Shown: piece after piece, positions 12,352 through 23,821 of the stretch | How positions within the stretch are numbered: the stretch's first letter is position 1 | Layout of the letters: each line of letters opens with the position of its first letter | From: Tetragonia tetragonoides | Taxonomy: Eukaryota > Streptophyta > Magnoliopsida > Caryophyllales > Aizoaceae | Reading direction: 5' to 3' | Assembly: GCA_038025085.1 (NCBI GenBank) | Contig: CM076141.1 | Coordinates: 16,494,001-16,558,000, forward strand | Length of the DNA: 64,000 nucleotides | Notes under the pieces: generated by a model | Databases searched by the model: none | What the model was told of the DNA's origin: nothing | Seen by the model: only the letters and a program-made list of their open reading frames with translations | Program-made: the position numbers and the translations under genes

Positions 12352-13498
12352 GGGTGTTACTATTTACCGCCACCAAATTACTACCTACCGCTCCTAGAAA
12401 TTCCAATTTTGCCCTTTTTTACATTTTCACTCATCCTCTCCCTCTCTAACTCTCACACCAATTCTCCCTCTCTACCACCCACTCTCATACCCAACCTTTA
12501 TCAACATTCACTCAAGCAACGGCCACGGATGTTTGCCGGCGACCAGGAAGCGCCGTCGATGGTGGCGGTGGTAAATATTTTTTTTGCGCATTTTTTTTGC
12601 ACGGGCGTCCGTGTTTTACGACCAGTCCATGGTCGAGGCGTCTGAAATTTCCGCCTAGACCATGGATGGGCCGTAAATCACGGACGTCTTCACCATGGTT
12701 TAGGCGTCAATCACGGACGCCTAGACCATGGTTCAGGCGTCTGAGATTTACGCCGCGACCATGGCCGAGGCGTCCGTGATTTACGTTTCTTCCATGGTTA
12801 GCAATCAATTAGTACATGGACGGAACAGATTAGAAAAGGGATAATGATCGTGCGCCATGCAAGCAGACACGTGGATTAAATCTTTGACCAAAAGGTCAGC
12901 AGAGAGATAGATATTGGGTATGGATATACCCCTGCCTACGACCCTACCCCACTGGTCCAATGGGTTCTCCTCTCAATGATGCTAGCAGTAGCAGTAGCAG
13001 TAGCTCTGACAAGTGACAAGTGACAAAGTGAGTCGTTTCCCAATTATTTGCATCCATGGAAGAAACGGAAATCACGGACGCCTCGGTCATGGTCGAAGCG
13101 TAAATCTCAGACGCCTGAACCATGGTCTAGGCGTCCGTGATTGACGCCTAAACCATGGTGAAGACGTCCGTGATTTACGGCCCGTCCATGGTCTAGGCGG
13201 AAAATTTAGACGCCTCGGCCATGGACTGGTCGTAAAACACGGACGCCCGTGCAAAAAAAATGCGCAAAAAAAAATATTTACCACCGCCACCGTCGACGGC
13301 ACTTCCTGGTCGCCGGCAGACATCCGCGGCCGTTGCTTGAGTGAATGTTGATGAAGGTTGGGTATGAGAGTGGGTGGTAGAGAGGGAGAATTGGTGTGAG
13401 AGTTAGAGAGGGAGAGGATGAGTGAAAATGTGAAAAAGGGCAAAATTGGAATTTCTAGGGGCGGTAGGTAGTAATTTGGGGCGGTATTTAGCAATTCA
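12352..13498. mobile_element. Giant foldback (long-TIR, Mutator-like) element
   Basis: The left arm (12352 to about 12800) and right arm (about 13054 to 13498) are roughly 95% identical inverted copies of about 445 bases around a 250-base spacer. A 9-bp direct repeat, GTTTTCTTT, flanks it at 12343-12351 and 13499-13507, matching Mutator target duplications. Each arm is GC-rich and built of repeated modules with CCATGG, GGCGTC and ACGGACGCC, themselves small palindromes. Open frames in the arms are mirror images and not genes. The unique spacer may be cargo. Confidence 0.85.
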
Positions 13499-13671
13499 GT
13501 TTTCTTTTCTTTTTTTTTTTCCAAAATACGTGGCAATTGACACATCAGCAATATTTAACACGTCATCTGCTGATTTTTTGTGCTCTGGTTTAATCTTTGT
13601 GTTTTAAATTAATTATATAGATTACAGCGAAGAATATAGTTCTAATTCTCAGACTAAACGATGATATAATT

Positions 13672-13895
13672 TCAGTATAAGAAAAGCCTCAATTACAACA
13701 AGTTTTCTGGTTGTAAAAGGGTTGATTCCCGTTGTGAAAAGCCTTTTACAACAAGGTAGGCACATGGTTGTAAGCCGTTGTAAAAGGATTGGTTGTAAGA
13801 GACTTTACAACGGGTTTGACTAGGTGGTGGTAATAAAGCTTTACAGCGAGACTCATAACGCGTTGTAAGTAACATCTTTAACAACGAGAATACTC
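13672..13895. mobile_element. Degenerate CACTA-type terminus with subterminal repeats
   Basis: A CAGTATAAGAAAAG start resembles the CACTACAAGAAAA end of plant CACTA elements. It is followed by five or more GTTGTAA/TTACAAC modules in both orientations, the usual subterminal pattern. No second end was found nearby, so this is a fragment within LTR sequence. Confidence 0.45.
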
Positions 13896-14135
13896 GCTGG
13901 AATTGTTTATTTTATAAGCCATTAATCCAGTTCATGCATCAACCTTTCTTCAATACGGCATATATATCGATTAAAATGTGTTCCGAAAAATTAAAATTTG
14001 CTCTCAACCATCAAAATATTGGCATACTAGTAAAACAAATCAAAAGATTGATAGATATATCACAAACGAAAATTAAAAATCGAAACCCTAACTTATTGTG
14101 CAAGTCTCGAGCACGGTCACCCGCAAGGGGACTCA

Positions 14136-14298
14136 TGGTCGGACTCATCACCATCACCACCACCACCACCCAGAGGGCCGGTGAGGGTCGTTAGTGACTC
14201 GCCGGAGCCACGGCGAGGAGAGAGAGAGAGATCGCGCAAAGAGAGAGAAAGAGAAAGTGAGTGCGCGAGAGAGAGAGAGAAAGCGAGAAAGAGAAAGT

Positions 14299-14389
<91 letters not shown>

Positions 14390-14648
14390 GAGGCTCACTG
14401 GCTCACTGGCGGCGGCCTGGTGCTCTCCGGCGACTGGCGGCTGAGCAGGAGGAGAGAGAGAGTGTGTCCCCATGGTTGGACCCATCACCATCACCACCAC
14501 CCACCGACCACCCAGGGCTGGTGAGGGTCGTCGGTGACTCGCCGGAGCCACGACGAGGAGAGAGAGAGAGAGAGAGAGATCGTGCAAAGAGAGAGAAAGA
14601 GAAAGTGAGTGCGCGAGAGAGAGAGAGAAAGAGAAAGCGAGAGAGAGA

Positions 14649-14724
<76 letters not shown>

Positions 14725-14800
14725 CTCACTGGCGGCGGCCTGGTGGCTCTCCTGCGACTGGCGGCTGAGCAGGAGGAGAGAGAGAGAGAGAGTTTGTGAG
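14136..14800. repeat. Tandem duplication of about 330 bp containing (GA)n microsatellites
   Basis: Two units share CATCACCATCACCACC, GGTGAGGGTCGT, ACTCGCCGGAGCCACG, a long (GA)n tract, GGCTCACTGG and CGGCTGAGCAGGAGG in order. The GA tracts run at about 14300-14388 and 14650-14723. The long frames rich in Arg-Glu or Ser-Leu here are microsatellite artefacts. Confidence 0.9.
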
Positions 14801-15146
14801 GGTTTGGTTCAGTTTTGCAAACTGATAAATTTCCTCACATTAAACTTATATAGGTTTCCAGTCAACCAAAGTCAATTCTACTAGGTTTAGGAATAATTTT
14901 CTGATTTAAATGCTAATTAAAGCTAAATAAAACAATATGATTAACCATTATTCATACATAAAATAATTTAATTAATTCTCCAATTTGATAAATATAAATC
15001 ACGAAATTCCCATTATAATAATTAATATTATTATGGCTTTAATTGAGTAAATCGATCATTGAATATATATACGATTTAAATCTCCGAAACTATTTATAAA
15101 ATGTTTAGAAATCGATATAATAATTATGGAAAATATTGGGGTATCA

Positions 15147-15165
15147 CATTCTACCTCCTTAAAAA
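15147..15165 (-). other. Polypurine tract next to the 3' LTR
   Basis: On the minus strand an AAGGAGGTAGAATG purine stretch directly precedes the LTR (TGATACCCC). This is the plus-strand primer position expected for a Ty3/gypsy element. Confidence 0.65.
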
Positions 15166-15419
15166 ACATTTCGTCCCGAAACTTGAAACATGAAGTAATC
15201 ACTTCTCAAAACAAAACTAGTTTACCCATACGAAGGTATAAAACGATTTTAGGACTACGACAAACACAATGCGAGCAATTACGATCGTGATCTAAGTCGA
15301 TTAGCAATGCCACATGCAATGCTTGAGCATGCAATTCGTGCAAGGCGATAAACAAACACGAAATTTTTTGGCATGACATTCTACCCTCCTTAAAAAGGGT
15401 TTCGTCTCGAAACTCAAAT

Positions 15420-18400
15420 GAAATTAGTACCTTCGATAAAAAGATCTGGGTACTTCTCGCGCATCATGGATACAGCTTCCTGTGTTGCTTCTTCTTGACC
15501 TTGACGGGACCAAATAACTTTCACAATCGGAATAGTCTTTGTTCGAGTCTAGCGTCCTTTTCGGTCAGTGATCTTGACTGGATGTTCTTCATACGTCAAA
15601 CTTTCATCAAGTTCGATCGTTTTAAGTTGAACGACATGAGTTGGATCATGTACGTATCGCTTCAATTGAGAGACGTGACACACATTGTGGACTTTTTCAA
15701 GCTCCACAGGCAAAGTTAAACGATAAGCAACCTCACTGTCCTTTCTAGGATCTCGTAAGGTCCAATGTAACGAGGACTTAACTTCCCCTTACGACCAAAA
15801 CGAATAACGCCCTTGGTAGGAGATACTCTCAAAAGTATCTTGCTTCCCACCGCAAACTCTCCAGGTCTACGACCTCTATCTGCATAAAATTTCTGGCGAT
15901 CTTGTACACTTTGCATCTTCGATTGAATCACCTTCACAACATCGACGGTCTGCTTGATCATATCAGGACCCAAAACTGCAGTTTCACAAATGTCGTTCCA
16001 ACACACAGGAGATCTACACTTCCTACCATAAAAGGCTTCAAATGTGCTCGATCGATGCTCGAATGATAGCTATTGTTGTAAGAAAATTTGATCAACGAAA
16101 TGTGGTTATCCCACGAACCTTGATATTCGAGGGCACACGCTCGAAGCATATCCTCTAGAGTCTGAATCGTCCTTTCCGTCTGACCATCCGTCGCAGGATG
16201 AAAAGCCGTACTAAACTTCAATTTGCTTCCGAAAACTTCTTGTAGTTTCTGCCAAAAGTGAGAGAGGAATCTCGAGTCTCGATTGGAAACAATATCTTCA
16301 GGTACACCATGAAGTCTCATGACTTCCTTGGCATAAGCGTCAGCTAGCTTCTCCATTTTCCACATGTCATTCATTGGGATAAATCTCGCGACCTTCGTCA
16401 AACAATCTACTTTTTCTAAATAGCATTGTTCTTCTTTTGTGTCAAAGGTAAACCCATGACAAAGTCCATAGAAATCAAATTTCATTTCCAAGTAGGAACT
16501 TTCAGTGATTGTATCATACCACCAGGTCCCTTGTGCTCGATCTTGACCTTTTGACATGTCAAACATTTCGCCACAAACTCAGCTAGTTTTGTTTCATGCC
16601 TTTCCACCAAAACACTTGGCGAATATCTTTGTAAAGCTTGTCTCCACCAAGATGTAGAGAATACGGTGTATTATGAGCTTCAGCTAGAATCTGACTTTTG
16701 ATAGCTATGTCATTGGATACACAAACACGTTCTCGAAATCTCAAAATTCTGTCTTGGCCCAAAGTGAAATCCTCGGACCTACCCTCGTCTTTGTGGTGTA
16801 GAATCCGCTGAAGATCCTCATCACCACCTTGTCTATCTTTGATCTCTTCCAGTAAAGTCGGTCGGACAGTCATATGTGCTAAGGTACATTGAACGTCACC
16901 TTGAAACACAATCTCCACCTCAAGGCTTTGTAAGTCACGTATGATCTGCTTAGGAAGCACTAAAGCCGTGTTTAAGGTATGTCGAGTCTTCCTACTCAAA
17001 GCGTCAACGACTACATTCACTTTACCCTCATGATACTGAATGTTAATGTCGTACTCCGTCAGAAGTTCTAGCCATCTCCTTTGGTGCATGTTCTACTCTT
17101 TCTGCGTAAAGATGTACTTGAGACTCTTGTGATCAGTGAACATTTTGACTGCGGAACAATAAAGGTAATGTCGCCAAATCTTCAATGCGAATACGACATC
17201 AACAAGTTTTAAATCGTGCGTAGGGTAATTATCCTCGTGCTTCTTCAACTGTCTTGAGGCGTAAGCACGACCTTGCCGTGTTGCATCAAAACACAACCTA
17301 AGCCATGCTTAAATGCATCACTGTAGACTTCTTATCCATCTGTTCCAGAAGGTAGACTCAAAATTGGCGCACTTGTCAAACGTTTCTTCAACTCTATGAA
17401 AGCAGTCTCGCACTTGTCAGTCCATTAAAACTTTGTGGTTTTCTTCATCAAGTTTGTGATAGGCTGCGTAATCTTCGAAAAGCCTTCTATAGTAGCCAGC
17501 AAGTCCAAGAAAACTCCAATGTTCGGTCATGGTCGTTGGTCTAGGCCAATATGTGACAGCTTGAATCTTCTCTGGATCTACGGCCACACCATCCTTAGAC
17601 ACCACGTGTCGTAGGATAGACATAGTTTCTAGCCAGAACTTACACTTCGACAACTTGGCGTATAGTTGATGTCGTCGTAGAATCTCCAAAAAAGTCCATA
17701 AATGTTGCTCATGCTCTTCAGCGTTCTTCGAGTAAACCAGAATATCATCAATAAAGACTACAACAACTGGTCTATGTAAGGCTGGAACGTAAGGTTTATT
17801 AGGTCCATAAACTTCGCAGATGCGTTCATCAACCTGAAAGGAATCACAGTGAACTCGTAGTGCCCATACCTCGTCCTAAACACGGTCTTCGCAATGTCAG
17901 GCTCGGAAATCCTCAACTGATGGTATCCTGATCGTAGGTCTATCTTTGAGAAAACAGACGCTCCACGCAGTTGGTCAAACAGATCGTCAATTCTGGGAAG
18001 TGGGTATCGATTCTTGATCGCGATCTTGTTTAACTCGCGGTAGTCGATACACAATCTTATACTACCATCCTTCTTTCTCACGAACAAAATAAGGGCACCT
18101 CAAGGCGATACACTTGGACATATGTATCCCTTATCCAACAAGTCCTCAAGTTGTGTCTTCAGTTCTTTCATCTCAGCCGGTGCCATGCGGTACGGTGCTT
18201 TCGAAATTGGTGCAGAACCTGGAGCTAAGTCAACTGTAAAGTCGACAATGCGTTGTGGAGGCATTCCGGGAATCTCTTCGGGAAATACGTCGGCGTACTC
18301 TGAAACTACATGAATAGGTTGAGACTTGTATTCATTCAGCCTTAGTCACGCACTCCTTGACTTTCATAGTCGCCATCACCTTCAGCTTAGGTTTGACCAC

Positions 18401-18640
18401 AACTCCTCGGTAAGTGGATCTTCTTACCTCTAAGTCCTCGCAAAGAAACACGTCGCTCGAAACACTCGATCTTAGCCCTATACTTGCCTAACCAGTCCAT
18501 TCCCAAAATAACGTCAAATGCCTTGAACTCGAACTGAATCAAGTTTGCTGGTAGCTCGGAACCGGCTATACTAATCGAACACTTCTCATACAATGAGTTA
18601 CAACTAACATTCGACCTATTAGGCATTGTAATGTTCGCCC
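15420..18640 (-). pseudogene. pol: Chromovirus pol: protease, RT, RNase H, integrase, chromodomain-like tail
   Basis: Frames run right to left. Protease at 18387-18626 (FDVILGMDWL, retropepsin fold). RT at 17417-18087 ([30 protein letters not shown], then FIDDIL near 17740 in another frame). RNase H at 17093-17296 ([12 protein letters not shown]). Integrase zinc region ending near 16583 (HLGGDKLYKDIR). Integrase core at 15958-16566 (NRDSRF and ATDGQTERTIQTLE supply the D and E of the DDE triad). A C-terminal domain at 15716-16006 (PRYIGPYEILERT) is followed by a chromodomain-like stretch at about 15425-15560. At least five frameshifts and several stops break it. The product would copy RNA into DNA and insert it; this copy cannot. 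Confidence 0.92.
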
Positions 18641-18893
18641 TATACAGTGAACTAGGTTCTAGGCCTATTAGAAAGAATGTGATGCACGACTATTAAACAA
18701 AACAAAAGCATGATAAGAATTAACAAGAAAAGTACCAGCGATCACGTTCGGGTTTGCTTATGTCTCATTGTGGTTCATCACATAAATTCTGCCATTAACC
18801 CGTCTATTGTTGTTGTTGTTGTTGTTTGGCGCAGGATTGGCAGGTGCAGGAACTTGTGCTTGATTGTTCAGAGTAGGACCAACATTGTTGTGG

Positions 18894-18924
<31 letters not shown>

Positions 18925-18939
18925 AACCCCTGTTTCCAC

Positions 18940-19959
18940 CTAGTTACCACCATTACCACGATTACCATTTCCATCCCACCGCAATTGTAGTTGTTGTCGC
19001 AATTCTGTCCATTGTCATTCCTTGCACGGCTCCAACACTCAGAAGCTTTGTGACAATGCTTGTTGCATTCATAGCACTACAGCATGTCACCACGACAATT
19101 CTTTCCAGGATGCGTCTTGTTACAGCGAGTACAAGGCGTATTCCTTCTAGCCATTATCGTAGCTCGATGACTATTCGAGTCACGATTCCTATTCGCATTG
19201 TGGTTCTAACCACCACCTTGGTAATTGTTGTTGTTGCCACCTGGTCTTGGCCTTTTGTCGCCATTGTTCGGATACGAGGAATTGCCTTCGTCGCGCTTGT
19301 TCTTTCCCAGATGTGAATCACGACGTCCTACAATTCTTTCCTGATTCAGGGTCTTGTCATATGACTCTTGAAAAGTGACAGATTGTCCAGCGACCAAAAC
19401 GTTGAATGTCCCATTTCAATCCATCGTCGAACCTTTCGATTCGCTCAGCTTCAGTTGTCAGCAGATTAGTAGCAAAAATAGCAAGCTCATTGAACTTGGC
19501 AGCATACTCGGCCACAGACAGCTTGTCTTGGTTCAACCCTTCAAATTCGCACTATTTCTGGCGTCGCAGGGAACTAGAATAAAATCTAGCACGACTGAAT
19601 TCCTTGAAACGATCCCATTTATAGTTCGGCACTGTAAGCAAGTCAGTTCGTACATCGCTCCACCATTTATTAGCCTCACCCTTCAGGTAATAAGTCGCAG
19701 AGTTAATCTTCATGTTGTTAGGCCGACTTGTAGCCAGGAACAACTTTTCGAAGTCAATAATCCAGTTCTCCAGTTTGGTTGGATCAGCACCACCCTCAAA
19801 CGTAGGAGGTTTACGAGCGTCAAAGTTTTGAAAACTGCGCGTTTCAGATGCTTGTGCGGTCTCCATCTGCTCTTGGCGTTCTAGTTGTCGCGCCATGATT
19901 TCGACCACATCGGTCAAACCATCCTCGAGTCTAGCAATCCTATCGGCATTGGTTGTCAT
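18940..19959 (-). pseudogene. gag: Chromovirus gag
   Basis: The start is taken at the methionine of MTTNADRIARLEDGL (about 19959) rather than an earlier in-frame ATG, because this matches the usual gag N-terminus. The capsid region shows PPTFEGGADPTKLENWI and YYLKGEANKWW, typical of plant Ty3/gypsy gag. Two zinc knuckles follow at about 19038-19135 (CTRCNKTHPGKNC and CYECNKHCHKASEC, the second being CX2CX4HX4C), separated by an in-frame stop. A low-complexity Asn/Gly region encoded by TTG repeats (18806-18924) follows. The protein would coat element RNA. Frameshifts near 19550 and 19200 make it defective. Confidence 0.85.
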
Positions 19960-20652
19960 TTTGCGATCTGAGAATATAAAGGTAATGGTATGAATACTAT
20001 TCAAACAATTTGCACATCTCGACCCCTTAAGGTCTAATTGAGAGATGTAGGTTGTAATTGAAACCTTTCTCTTGACATTTAGCAGTTAGCATATAAGTTT
20101 CGATGATCGACCTTACATTGTAGGTCTAACCAACATACTTGCTTTAATGTTCTCAATTCTCATGCATGATAGTTCGATAGGCATGTAATACGCTTTAGAC
20201 ACATTGGTCTCACACGATAAGCAATGAATTCATAATTCACACATTGAGGCTCCATATAAATTTAGTAGCGCAAAAAACAATTACACGTAATCATATAGAC
20301 ATGCTTTACCTCTTGGGTCACAATAGATTTGATAATGCTCAATGAAAATTTTACCATAAATTCGACATGGATTTCCCATCATGTCACGACAATTTGAGAT
20401 AGCATTCAAAGCTTTCAGTCAACCATGTAATTCTGTGATAACGACAATCATATAAACAAATCTCAATGAAATTCATATAATCAAATGAATTAGTTTTGCA
20501 ATAAGATAGATTGCAAAATAAATAACAATCATAAATATTTGTTGCTTAGGCAACTACATCACACCACACCAATCTTGACCACGCAGGGTCATCACATACA
20601 ATAAAGAAATGATGTATCTAAAACAAACGATTAACCCCAGTCAATTAAACTA

Positions 20653-21644
20653 CTAAACATCAATAGAGTTTTGCTTCGATCCAGGAGGCGTATCATAATC
20701 ATCTTTCCTCTTTGGCTTCATCTCCCTACATGGCGTGTAAGGATGCGTGTAGTCTCTAAACTTTTGAGGCATAAAGCGCCTTCTAAAGTTATTCACAAGC
20801 TTGCGCTTTTTCGACCAACAGCTCTCACTGATGTCCTTCGGAGCAGGCACTAAGACGTGGTTAACCTTCCACTCAAACTCAGACAAGCATAACTCATTGC
20901 CAACACCCTTGAAACATAGCGCCCGTCGCTCACCTTTGACGTACTTTTAGTCGTTGATGTAGCCACTCTTCAGTACCACATCGTCGTACTTCTCTTTGAG
21001 ACCTCTCCAAGGATGAATGCTAGGTGAACATCAAGTAAGAGTTCTACCCAAAAACCTTGGTGTATCCTCGTACGGTTCTCATTCTCGTAATGATGGATCA
21101 TAGTGTATGCACGATAAATGTAGGCACGGATGTCATCTAGCTCGGCATCAGTGGCAAAGAATGGCTCCACAAGAGGAGACACATCAGCAGGAGGCGAAAG
21201 AGGTACATAGTTGTTGTCTCTTTCATCACCAATATCCTCTAAGTCTGGCATGCTAAGTGAACCAGGGACTCAGGCACCATACTCGAATTGCCTCTCGGGA
21301 TCAACAGGGTTAGGCTCAACGTTTGGCTCGTCAGCAGGAGCATCGTCAGCCTCAGGTCCGGACTCGAAAGGTTCCTCTTCATACGCAGGATCCTTAGTTT
21401 CTTCCAAGTCATGGTCGATGTCGTGTGGCACGTCGCCACCGTGATCACCATCCACGGCGGGATCCTCGTCACGCGCGTCATGGTCGTGTGCTACGGGCAT
21501 GGCGACAGCATCGTCGTGCTCGTCGTGCATTGGCTCGCTGTCTAAGGAATGCACATACTCCACCTCGTGCTCGAGTGGAACAATCATAGCTCGCGGTTTC
21601 CTACCTTTAGTCGGCTTCATCGCGCTCAAACGAGTAATTTTCAT
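20653..21644 (-). pseudogene. Extra ORF between primer-binding site and gag
   Basis: A reading frame in the element's sense direction lies upstream of gag, about 330 codons in all. It starts MKITRLSAMKPTKGRKPRA and becomes strongly acidic and histidine-rich (DHDARDEDPAVDGDHGGD). It is interrupted by one TGA near 21256, continues in the same frame to 20970, then shifts frame to 20653-20886, which is basic at its end. No known domain is recognised. Extra ORFs in this position are known in Ogre/Tat elements but less usual in Tekay-type chromoviruses. Base composition is more GC-rich than neighbouring DNA, consistent with former coding. Function unknown. Confidence 0.6.
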
Positions 21645-21814
21645 CTACAAAAAGGAAATCAAATAATAAGAACATTTAAATCACAAACAAGGTGATCTCA
21701 ATTAATTCCTAACTTCTAAAACTAATACGCTCAACGACTTTAGTTACATTTTATTTCCCCTAAAATAAACTAATCTTTATTAATTTATTTATTAATCCTA
21801 TGCAACCTTTTAAA

Positions 21815-21830
21815 CCTGGCTCTGACACCA
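21815..21830 (-). other. Primer-binding site, initiator tRNA-Met
   Basis: On the minus strand TGGTGTCAGAGCCAGG lies two bases inside the 5' LTR. It differs by one base from the common iMet-type site (TGGTATCAGAGCC). It primes minus-strand DNA synthesis. Confidence 0.85.
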
Positions 21831-21832
21831 TT

Positions 21833-22842
21833 TGTAACACCCCCGAACTTACAACGATTTCCTGTGAGCTATCGACGTCATTAGACATGACTCGACACCA
21901 CTGAACCGTCCCAAATCGAGGTTGCTACAGCAACATTTATCGCTAAGGAATAAATGCTAAGCAGAAAGAAAAGCTAGGTATCAAAAGGGAGAAAACTAAA
22001 CATACTAAAACGAATTAGAACATTAATATCGAAGTTTTCTATAAAGTGAACATAAGTCCATTAAAATATTATTACAACTTTGCCTTCAAGGGCACAAACC
22101 AAAATCCCACAAACTTAAAGAAATAAACAGTCTAGAGAACGAGCCCACATCTAAACTCCAAGGCTCGTCCTTAGCTCACTCAGCAACACCTGCACTTTGG
22201 TTTCCGTGGTGGAAACAAGGTACAAAAGAAAAGAGAAGAAACAAAAGAAAACAATCAGATAAACTGAATAAACGTCGTCGATACACAGTAAAAATACTTT
22301 CGCAAACCTTACCTGGGTTTTAGAAGAATCATTGAAATTTATTTGGATGCAAAAGTAATCATACATTCAAGCACACACATACTCGACGTTCAATTACATG
22401 TAATTCTTGCTTAGTGATCAATTGAACACAACTAGACAATCCATCTTGATTAGAGTAGTAAGAGAGCGAATAGAACAGCGATTACCCATACTGTTCATCG
22501 ATTGATATTGACATGCCATGGACTTACTCTAGTGTATAATCACACCATCTCTAACATAATAATCGATACGTAGACAATTAACAAATGGGGAATGATCCAT
22601 CCCGAACACGCTACGAGGTGTCCATAAGTAACTTGGGAATCACGCATCCCTAAACTACACCAGTTAAATATATTCTCGATTGCTCGACTACTCTTAGGGA
22701 TCAATTAGTAGTCTTATTCTCATTTACAATTCAATTCACATAATTTGCATAGGCTAACTTAGTGGTACTACGAGACCACGACTAACTATTTATAAAAGAA
22801 TTATAAATCGATATAATAATTATGGAAAATATTGGGGTATCA
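21833..22842 (-). repeat. 5' LTR of the chromovirus
   Basis: It runs from TGTAACACC to GGGGTATCA, 1010 bp. It aligns with the outer part and extreme inner end of the left LTR but lacks the segment between about 22788 and its last 60 bases, so it has an internal deletion. Divergence from the partner is easily visible, indicating an old insertion. Confidence 0.88.
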
Positions 22843-23821
22843 TAATAAAACACTCATTGGGCCTTCAATTATCTACTTAAATTTTTAGATTTGTTCATTC
22901 ACATGGTATCAGAGTTACAGATCACCATGAGATCATGATTTTAAATTTTGGGAGAACTTCATTCCCTAAGTCGTATATTTTAACACAATACGTGGATATC
23001 CATTGTTATCATCCATACTTCAAGTCTAATGAAGATCAGTTTTAGGGGGTATTATGGAATATGACTTTGATTGGACCTTAAGTCTCCAGTTTTAACTTTT
23101 GGTTGAGTTGATTCTTTCACAGCATAGAAGGGACAATGTGTGCACAGTGTAATAGTACATAATGTATTTAGTAGAGAGTTGACAGAATCTGACCCGATAC
23201 GACTTAGCTTGAACCAGCCCTGATAAAGACTCGACCTGAAAATGTTTGACCTGCTAATGAGTCAAACTCGAAATTACCCCGGTTGAGTTGATTCTTTCAA
23301 AGCATAGAAGGGACAATGTGTGCACAGTGTAATAGTACATAATGTATTTAGTAGAGAGTAGAGCTGACAAAATCTGACCCGATTCGACCCTAACAAGCCT
23401 TAATAAAGACTCGGCCCGAAAAGGTTCGAGCTACTAATGAGTCAAACTCGAAACTACCCGACATAAAACCCAAAGTTTGTGGGACAATAGAAATTTTGAA
23501 ACCGAAAATCGACTTGAACCCAACATAACTGACCCAATAGTATCTTGGTAACCTGACCTGCTAATGAACCAAACTCAAAATGACCCGATATAACCCGTTT
23601 ACCACGTCTAGTGGCCGGAGAGCGACCTTACGGCCCTATGGGATATGGGATATGGGATGTGGGATGGGTAATTGGCGCAAATTCCATAGCCTTATGGCCA
23701 ATGGGGTCCATGTACCTAGCTGAAAATTCGCCAAAAATAATCACTTGCCAGATAAAGCAGCATCTACATTGGTAGCCATTCAAAACATGATATTAACCAA
23801 TTAGAGAAAGAGAGAGAGAGA
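22843..23821 (+). promoter_or_regulatory. Duplicated GH1 promoter block upstream of copy B
   Basis: This block matches 24800-25575 upstream of copy C over most of its length (CTCATTGGGCCTTCAA, GTTACAGATCACCATGAGATC, ACATTGGTAGCCATTCAA, ACCAATTAGAGAAAGAGAGAG). Within it a segment of about 180 bases is itself tandemly repeated (23101-23280 and 23281-23460). A GACCCGA-rich stretch (23360-23610) resembles the hAT MITE at 40174. No convincing TATA box was identified. Confidence 0.7.

Larger units (their letters stand above)
8338..13621 (-). mobile_element. Non-autonomous Helitron inserted in the LTR
   Basis: Read on the minus strand, the element begins TCTATATAATTAAT at 13621 and ends with a hairpin (ACCCGTGCG...CGTATGGGGT) followed by CTAG at 8341-8338. 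It is flanked by A and T as expected for Helitron insertion between A and T without target duplication. The interior encodes no Rep/helicase. It includes a 1.15-kb foldback element (12352-13498) and, at 11970-12320, a promoter-plus-first-exon-like segment that may be captured host sequence. From 8500 to 11900 I recognise no gene. The 5' boundary rests on the TC start and similarity to the 48351 Helitron. Confidence 0.6.
6789..15146 (-). repeat. 3' LTR of the chromovirus, expanded by nested insertions
   Basis: It starts TGTAACACC and ends GGGGTATCA, as in the partner LTR at 21833-22842. The outer portion to about 7120 and the stretch 7620-8020 align with the partner. A stretch of about 250 bases is tandemly duplicated (7121-7640). 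A minus-strand Helitron occupies 8338-13621. The inner part (13900-15146) carries GA microsatellites and has no counterpart in the partner LTR, which is deleted there. Confidence 0.85.
6789..22842 (-). mobile_element. Ty3/gypsy chromovirus (Tekay-like) LTR retrotransposon, degenerate
   Basis: Two related LTRs (6789-15146 and 21833-22842), both TG...CA, enclose minus-strand gag, protease, RT, RNase H and integrase, the Ty3/gypsy order. A primer-binding site matching initiator-tRNA-Met lies two bases from the 5' LTR, and a purine-rich tract abuts the 3' LTR. A chromodomain-like tail after integrase points to a chromovirus. The outer flanks share AATAAA near both ends, and the flanking DNA is contiguous with the duplicated GH1 3'-flank/promoter block. 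The element thus landed between GH1 copies A and B after they existed. Many frameshifts and strongly diverged LTRs mark an old, dead copy. The left LTR is enlarged by a Helitron, a foldback element and tandem duplications. Confidence 0.9.

Noticed and set aside
12409..13551. Arg/Pro-rich frames (RPWFRR-type repeats) on both strands
   Set aside because: They are mirror images of one another within the two arms of the foldback element, so they follow from the palindrome, not from coding.
14117..14884. Long open frames rich in Arg-Glu or Ser-Leu on both strands
   Set aside because: They are translations of (GA)n microsatellites and of the duplicated unit around them; no biased codon use or conserved motif.
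18710..19316. Plus-strand Val-rich frames
   Set aside because: They are antisense to the Asn/Gly-rich and zinc-knuckle part of the chromovirus gag.
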